The position numbers and the translations under genes are program-made. 48,523 bases of DNA from Flavobacteriaceae bacterium UBA980 (GTDB lineage: Bacteria; Bacteroidota; Bacteroidia; Flavobacteriales; Flavobacteriaceae). Positions within the stretch are counted from its first letter, which is position 1. Each line of letters starts with the position of its first letter. A model generated the notes under the pieces. That model saw nothing but the letters and a program-made list of their open reading frames with translations, was not told the origin of the DNA and made no database searches. The stretch is taken from positions 1-48,523 of the forward strand of contig DBBQ01000037.1 of assembly GCA_002292265.1 (NCBI GenBank), read 5' to 3'. Shown here in pieces: positions 44,269-48,523 of this stretch.

Positions 44269-45140
44269 TCTTCAGAAAAATTAAAAAAGTTTTCCGGGTT
44301 CATAGGATACCCATCCATCCACAGTTCAAAATGGAGATGAAAGCCTGTTGAAAGCTCCCCTGTATTTCCGGCAGTAGCAATAACTTCTCCGCTTAATACC
44401 GAATCCCCTTGTTTTTTTGTTAGGGAAGCGTTGTGTTTATATACTGATAAAATCCCTAAACTGTGTTCTAAAATAATTACATAACCCGTCTCTGCTGTCC
44501 ATTCTGAAAAGATCACGGTTCCGTCTGCTATAGCCTTAATGGGGGTGTTTTCTTTTACAACAATATCAACGGCAAAGTGAGATTCCTTCAAGTCAAAGGG
44601 TTGAGAAATTGGACCCAGTGCGGGAGGAAACAAATAGCTGTTGATTTCAACCTTGTCGCTTATCAAGGGATTGTATTTGTCCTGCTGGGACACAAAAGCT
44701 CGCAATAAAGAATCTTCTAAAATTGGCTCGGTAAAAGAGGGGACGGCCAAGTTTTGATTTTCCAATTGCTCCACCGAAAGCTGTGATTCCTCAAAGGAAA
44801 TATCTTCAGACAAGACTTTTCTAACCGAATTTAAATATTGAATGTTTTGATTATAAAGGGTAATTAATGAATCGGTTAAAAATAAATTTTGTACCGCTTT
44901 TTTTCTCAATTCTGAAGAATCATAACCTGGGATATACTCTTTGAGCGGCGTGAAGGCAATTGTAGAAAAGATCAGTGTCCCTAAAACCCCGATCGTGAGG
45001 AGTCCTACAAAAATCATTTTAAGACGGGAAAAACGAATTTGTGTTTGTTGTTCAAACGTCTCCTCATCGATGATCATCACCAAATAAGGATTCAAAAGCT
45101 TTTGTAAGAATTGTCTTCTCTTTTTTTCTTCTTTTGCCAT
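44265..45140 (-). CDS. M23 peptidoglycan endopeptidase, membrane-anchored
   Basis: A 291-residue protein with one transmembrane helix (42-63) and a periplasmic coiled-coil linker, then an M23 domain. Zinc and catalytic residues are intact: HFAVD (His188, Asp192) and HLHFE (His268, His270). It cuts peptide cross-links, unlike the EnvC-like protein in this window. The ATG at 45140 is used; an upstream in-frame start at 45176 would overlap the promoter box. First gene of the M23 - GH3 - GT - pyruvyltransferase operon. Confidence 0.92.
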   Translation of the reverse strand: MAKEEKKRRQFLQKLLNPYLVMIIDEETFEQQTQIRFSRLKMIFVGLLTIGVLGTLIFSTIAFTPLKEYIPGYDSSELRKKAVQNLFLTDSLITLYNQNIQYLNSVRKVLSEDISFEESQLSVEQLENQNLAVPSFTEPILEDSLLRAFVSQQDKYNPLISDKVEINSYLFPPALGPISQPFDLKESHFAVDIVVKENTPIKAIADGTVIFSEWTAETGYVIILEHSLGILSVYKHNASLTKKQGDSVLSGEVIATAGNTGELSTGFHLHFELWMDGYPMNPENFFNFSEE

Positions 45141-45148
45141 CTTAAGAG

Positions 45149-45178
45149 CAAAGATACGCAATCCATAAGTGCTCAAAA
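45149..45178 (-). promoter_or_regulatory. Promoter of the M23-GH3-GT-pyruvyltransferase operon
   Basis: On the minus strand TTT, a 19-nt spacer and TATCTTTG (complement at 45149-45156), 8 bp before the ATG at 45140. Both boxes fit. Confidence 0.65.
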
Positions 45179-45199
45179 GACTCCTCTCTACTTTTCATG

Positions 45200-45229
45200 T
45201 TTAGGAAACTAAATATTTCTGTACATTTG
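45200..45229 (+). promoter_or_regulatory. tatA promoter
   Basis: TTT at 45200-45202, a 19-nt spacer and TACATTTG at 45222-45229, 19 bp before the tatA start. Confidence 0.65.
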
Positions 45230-45248
45230 TCTTTAAATATGACAAATC

Positions 45249-45443
45249 ATGTTGGTTTTAACATTTTTAGGTATGATCGGTGCACCACAAATAATCTTAA
45301 TCATCGCTGTAGTTCTCTTACTCTTCGGAGGGCGTAAAATTCCAGAACTAATGAAAGGTTTAGGTAGCGGAATTAAAGAATTCAAAAACGCAACCAAGGA
45401 AGAAGAGGACACTCCAAAAGTTGAAAAGGAGAAAAAAGACTAG
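45249..45443 (+). CDS. tatA: Twin-arginine translocase subunit TatA/E
   Basis: A 64-residue protein with one membrane helix ([34 protein letters not shown]): the [14 protein letters not shown] hinge and amphipathic helix are typical of TatA. It forms the pore for folded Tat substrates. tatC is not in the window. The stop overlaps that of the DUF4837 gene at a CTAG. A later ATG, giving MIGAPQII, is possible. Confidence 0.95.
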   Translation: MLVLTFLGMIGAPQIILIIAVVLLLFGGRKIPELMKGLGSGIKEFKNATKEEEDTPKVEKEKKD

Positions 45444-46411
45444 TTTACTTCTTTAAACGTGCTGAGTATGGTGTTGAGTTCAAACATATACTCACGCTTG
45501 CTTACTGAAGGGGCAAAAGCAAAGCCTTCTACCACGATCCACTTCTTTTTTACACTGTCCCGAAGCATGTAGTTCACAAACGGGCCTGCCATAAAATCAT
45601 TTGCAACTTCCCAGGTGCCTTTGGTTAGATACCCTGGTTTCCCATCTAGAGAAACGCTAAAGAAATACGGTCGAAAGGCGCGTTCCGTAATCAAGTAACT
45701 TCCCGGTAAGCGTCCTGGAACGTAAAGCTTTCCTATAGAATCGCGGATCGTTAAAATCTTTTCGTTAAATCGTCCCTCCAGAACCCCTTCTGGTAGGGTA
45801 TACGCAATAAGATTCAAATGTCCCTTTTGAATTTGTTTTTGAATCCAAACAAAATTGGTGGTGTCTTGAACCGTTTTATACGCAGAAGGATAGGTTAAAT
45901 GAATTCCAAACCGGTTGTCTAAATTGGTGTCTGGGGTGGGGGACTTATTGATCCTTCGAAGTTTTTCTTTCCGTTCGTTTTCGGCCAAGGTTTGTCTTAA
46001 CAGTTGCGCATTTTCTTCAAACGAAAATGCCTGTACTTCTGCATCTTCACCAGTAATCAAAGCCACGATTTGAGGTTGCGCAAACTGGTCTTTTGCCAGT
46101 TGAAACCTGGGGATAGAATCTTTTTGAAACCAAATGATGTTTCTGCTTTGACGGGCAAAACCCGTAAATGCTTTTGGATTTAAATAATCTAGTGAGTATT
46201 GTGGCTCGTCTAACGGTAAGCCTTCATAGATTACGCTCATCTGATCTCGAACCGTTTTACCTAAATCCGCATCCCAATCTGCCTTGGGCATCACTACAGT
46301 AACGTGATTTAAATTCCCGCTAGAGGTTGCAAAAAATGCTTGGGAACGATCGCTTTTAGAATTACATGAAAACGAAAGTACTGCAATAAGAAGTAGACTG
46401 TATTTTTTCAT
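45440..46411 (-). CDS. DUF4837 lipoprotein
   Basis: A 323-residue lipoprotein from the ATG at 46411 (lipobox LSFSC, lipidated Cys16). The frame reaches 46480 but the extra residues overlap pgk. The body has the DUF4837 pattern: [22 protein letters not shown] and later [16 protein letters not shown] and [35 protein letters not shown] segments. Role unknown. It follows pgk by 4 bp. Confidence 0.85.
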   Translation of the reverse strand: MKKYSLLLIAVLSFSCNSKSDRSQAFFATSSGNLNHVTVVMPKADWDADLGKTVRDQMSVIYEGLPLDEPQYSLDYLNPKAFTGFARQSRNIIWFQKDSIPRFQLAKDQFAQPQIVALITGEDAEVQAFSFEENAQLLRQTLAENERKEKLRRINKSPTPDTNLDNRFGIHLTYPSAYKTVQDTTNFVWIQKQIQKGHLNLIAYTLPEGVLEGRFNEKILTIRDSIGKLYVPGRLPGSYLITERAFRPYFFSVSLDGKPGYLTKGTWEVANDFMAGPFVNYMLRDSVKKKWIVVEGFAFAPSVSKREYMFELNTILSTFKEVN

Positions 46412-46415
46412 CTCT

Positions 46416-47597
46416 TTAAGATAAGGCGGCAATCCCTGGTAGCGTTTTCCCTTCCAGGCTCTCCAGCATGGCTCCTCCACCTGTACTAATGTAGCTCATT
46501 TTGGATTGCATACCAAACTGTTTTACAGCAGCGACAGAATCTCCGCCGCCGACCAATGAAAACGCCCCTTTTTGCGTAGCCTCTCCGATGGATTCTCCAA
46601 CCGAAATAGTCCCATTGGCAAAATTAGAAAATTCAAAAACCCCCATTGGCCCATTCCAAAGAATGGTTTTGCATTTTAAAATGAGTTCGTGAAATGTTGT
46701 GTTGCTTTTTGGCCCTGCATCCATTGCTTCCCACCCTTCGGGAATTTCCATAACATCAAAAATGTTTTGCTTGGCGTCATTGCTAAATGCATCGCCCGCC
46801 ACAACATCCACAGGAAGGTGTATTTCTACTCCTTTTTGTTTTGCTTTTTCAAGTAATTCAAGGGCGTAATCGCAGTAGTCGGGTTCACAAATTGAGTTGC
46901 CTACGTTGCCCCCAAGTGCTTTGGTAAACGTATACACCATTCCTCCGCCAATGAGCAAATGATCCACCTTATCCAACAAACTTTCGATAATGGTGATTTT
47001 TGAGGAAACCTTGGCACCTCCCAAAATGGCTAAAATCGGCGCTTCTCCGTTTTTCATTACTTTTTCAATGGCTAAAACTTCTTGTTCTAAAAGTTTTCCA
47101 AAACACTTTTCTTGAAAAAATTGAGCCATAATAGTCGTTGAGGCATGGGCTCGGTGTGCGGTTCCGAAGGCATCGTTTACATAAACCGTTCCCAATTTGG
47201 AAAGTTGTTCGGAAAAGGTGCGGTCTCCTGATGTTTCCTCAGGATGGTAGCGCAAGTTTTCCATCAATAAAACGCCTCCTACGGGTAAGGCCGCAGCGAG
47301 ATCTTCTGCTTGTTTTCCAACACAGTTTTCAGAAAAAGAAACTGGGACTCCTAAAATTTCTTCTACCGTATTGGTGATGTTTTTTAAAGAGAGTTTGGGG
47401 TCTTTTCCTTTAGGTCTTCCCAAATGTGAGAGCAGTACACAACTCCCCCCCGAAGCTAATATGTGCTGGATCGTCTGTTGGGCTGCTTCTATTCGGGTTC
47501 TGTCCGTTACTTCTAATTTGTCATTAAGTGGGACATTGAAATCAACACGAATTACCGCGCGCTGGTCTTTAAAGTTGATCTGATCTAAGGTTCGCAT
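46416..47597 (-). CDS. pgk: Phosphoglycerate kinase
   Basis: A 393-residue glycolytic kinase. The N-domain has RVDFNVPLND and SHLGRPKG (substrate site, Asp-Asn pair). The middle has VNDAFGTAHRAHAST and LGGAKVSSK, and the C-domain has GGGDSVAAVKQFG and STGGGAMLE (nucleotide loop). It makes ATP from 1,3-bisphosphoglycerate. The ATG at 47597 is chosen; an extension to 47639 would cover the promoter. Confidence 0.97.
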   Translation of the reverse strand: MRTLDQINFKDQRAVIRVDFNVPLNDKLEVTDRTRIEAAQQTIQHILASGGSCVLLSHLGRPKGKDPKLSLKNITNTVEEILGVPVSFSENCVGKQAEDLAAALPVGGVLLMENLRYHPEETSGDRTFSEQLSKLGTVYVNDAFGTAHRAHASTTIMAQFFQEKCFGKLLEQEVLAIEKVMKNGEAPILAILGGAKVSSKITIIESLLDKVDHLLIGGGMVYTFTKALGGNVGNSICEPDYCDYALELLEKAKQKGVEIHLPVDVVAGDAFSNDAKQNIFDVMEIPEGWEAMDAGPKSNTTFHELILKCKTILWNGPMGVFEFSNFANGTISVGESIGEATQKGAFSLVGGGDSVAAVKQFGMQSKMSYISTGGGAMLESLEGKTLPGIAALS

Positions 47598-47609
47598 TTT
47601 AGTTTTTTT

Positions 47610-47639
47610 CAAAAATACAATAAAGGGAGGGCGGTACAA
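47610..47639 (-). promoter_or_regulatory. pgk promoter, full consensus
   Basis: On the minus strand TTG (complement at 47637-47639), exactly 19 nt, then TATTTTTG (complement at 47610-47617), 12 bp before the pgk ATG. This is the best match in the window to the Bacteroidota sigma-A consensus. Confidence 0.8.
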
Positions 47640-47693
47640 GTCATTTTTTAAACTTCTCTAAAATTGTGCGGTAGGGAAACTGTATATTTACTC

Positions 47694-48523
47694 ATGATTT
47701 GGTCACACGTTATCGGGCAGGAACGACTCAAAAAACAACTGGAATACCTTGTTTCTTCTGGTCAAGTACCTCATGCACAGCTTTTTACTGGAATTTCAGG
47801 GTATGGCGCACTCCCTTTGGCGATCGAATTTGCTCTATGCTTATTGAAATCTGACCGCATTGATAATAAGGATATAGGCTTAGGCAAAAAAAGTCAACAT
47901 CCTGACCTTCATTTTGTGTATCCCGTGGTAAAAAAGGGAAATGAAAAAGTGGTGTTTGCTCAAGACTACACTTCCGAATGGTCTGAATTTTTAGATACAC
48001 AACCTTACGCCAATTTCACCTCTTGGTTTGATGCCATTCAGGTGGGAAATAAACAAGGCATGATCAATGTTGGGGAGGTTGAAAAACTACACCAAAAAAT
48101 GTATCTCAAAGCGTTTTATGGAAAACGAAAGGTATGTGTTCTTTGGGGGCTGGAAAAAATGAACGCCCAAGCCTCCAATGCTTTTCTAAAATTGCTAGAG
48201 GAACCTCCAAAAGACACCTTCTTCCTTCTTATTGCTGAAGAAGCTGAACTTGTTTTACCCACGCTTTTATCTCGTTGTCAACAGCTCACTTTAGGTCCCA
48301 TAGAGGCTGCAGCATTGAAAGATACGTTACCTGAGGAAACTCAAAATGCGGACCAGCTATTAACTCAGGCAGAAGGAGACTATTATCGTCTTCGTCAAAT
48401 GTTGGAACAGAGTGAAAATTCAGAGCGTGAAATGCTATTGGTTGAAGGATTACGCTGTGCTTTTAAAGCTAAAGGAAATAAAGCAATTGTTGAAGAGTTA
48501 ATGGGTTGGGCGGGGAAGCTTGC
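47694..48523 (+). CDS. holB: DNA polymerase III subunit delta', 3'-truncated by the window edge
   Basis: The first ~276 residues are present and the frame is open to the window end. It starts MIWSHVIGQERLKKQLEYLVSSGQVPHAQLFTG, the usual delta' opening. The Walker A position reads GISGYGALPLA, without the lysine, so no ATP binding is expected, as in other delta' subunits. No Cys-rich zinc motif is visible between the two helicase-like motifs, as in other Bacteroidota. The later EKMNAQASNAFLKLLEEPPKDTFFLL and LSRCQQL motifs are intact. It is part of the clamp loader. It is divergent from pgk. In many flavobacteria it lies beside ricT and gldH, which is not so here. Confidence 0.92.
   Translation, partial: MIWSHVIGQERLKKQLEYLVSSGQVPHAQLFTGISGYGALPLAIEFALCLLKSDRIDNKDIGLGKKSQHPDLHFVYPVVKKGNEKVVFAQDYTSEWSEFLDTQPYANFTSWFDAIQVGNKQGMINVGEVEKLHQKMYLKAFYGKRKVCVLWGLEKMNAQASNAFLKLLEEPPKDTFFLLIAEEAELVLPTLLSRCQQLTLGPIEAAALKDTLPEETQNADQLLTQAEGDYYRLRQMLEQSENSEREMLLVEGLRCAFKAKGNKAIVEELMGWAGKL

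Noticed and set aside
1..48523. CRISPR array, prophage, complete insertion sequence or toxin-antitoxin pair
   Set aside because: I saw no regularly spaced direct repeats, transposase, phage structural genes or paired small toxin-antitoxin genes.

Overview
The window is a stretch of chromosome from a member of the Bacteroidota, almost certainly Flavobacteriaceae. The evidence is the gliding and type IX secretion genes (gldH, sprE/porW), families largely restricted to this phylum (DUF4292, DUF4837, DUF5687, DUF6341, DUF6427, the HU-like plus SPOR protein), an ATP synthase locus that lacks the beta and epsilon genes, promoters of the Bacteroidota type (TTG or TTT, 19-20 nt, TAnnTTTG), and almost no Shine-Dalgarno sites. 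It is mostly housekeeping and envelope genes, packed very tightly.

Layout. 1-41 is the 5' part of a tRNA-Ala. 0.2-3.1 kb holds a beta-barrel protein facing a Usp - LpxR-like lipid A deacylase - TonB-plug-like lipoprotein operon. 3.3-4.5 kb is an enoyl-CoA hydratase with queD. 4.5-8.5 kb is ricT-gldH-PBP1A. 8.5-11.7 kb has trhO, a PhyH dioxygenase, a DUF1572 protein and a GNAT acetyltransferase. 11.7-12.7 kb is an AT-rich accessory island with a frameshifted membrane-protein gene, a 110-bp imperfect cruciform resembling an integron attC site, a diverged second copy of its end motifs, and a small conserved protein. 12.9-15.1 kb has a META lipoprotein and an M24 peptidase. 15.2-20.2 kb has recA, plsC, trpS, a decayed dprA and the HU/SPOR protein. 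20.2-24.6 kb is a minus-strand run (dut, sugar nucleotidyltransferase, DUF4292 lipoprotein, EnvC) preceded by an SdpI-like protein and a broken PPOX flavoprotein gene. 24.9-26.4 kb has glycerate kinase and a remnant with a chitin-binding-like domain. 26.5-34.9 kb is sprE - bactofilin - atpZ - small membrane protein - atpBEFHAG. 35-39.4 kb has an ABC exporter, a 2Fe-2S reductase under a candidate Fur box, and DUF6427/DUF6341. 39.4-45.1 kb has purD and an M23 peptidase - GH3 - glycosyltransferase - pyruvyltransferase operon. 45.2-48.5 kb has tatA, the DUF4837 lipoprotein, pgk and a partial holB.

Three themes stand out. First, convergent genes are packed so tightly that opposing stop codons overlap or lie within a few bases of each other, often sharing a palindrome. 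Second, against this compact background there are several decaying genes: dprA with two in-frame stops and a frameshift, a PPOX gene with one stop, a frameshifted cassette gene and a CBM-like fragment. Third, the cruciform repeat near 12.3 kb sits directly between two same-strand small genes and looks like a gene-cassette recombination or mobility site. I see no CRISPR array, phage, complete insertion sequence or rRNA, and I do not claim a complete new system. The cruciform element is the best lead.
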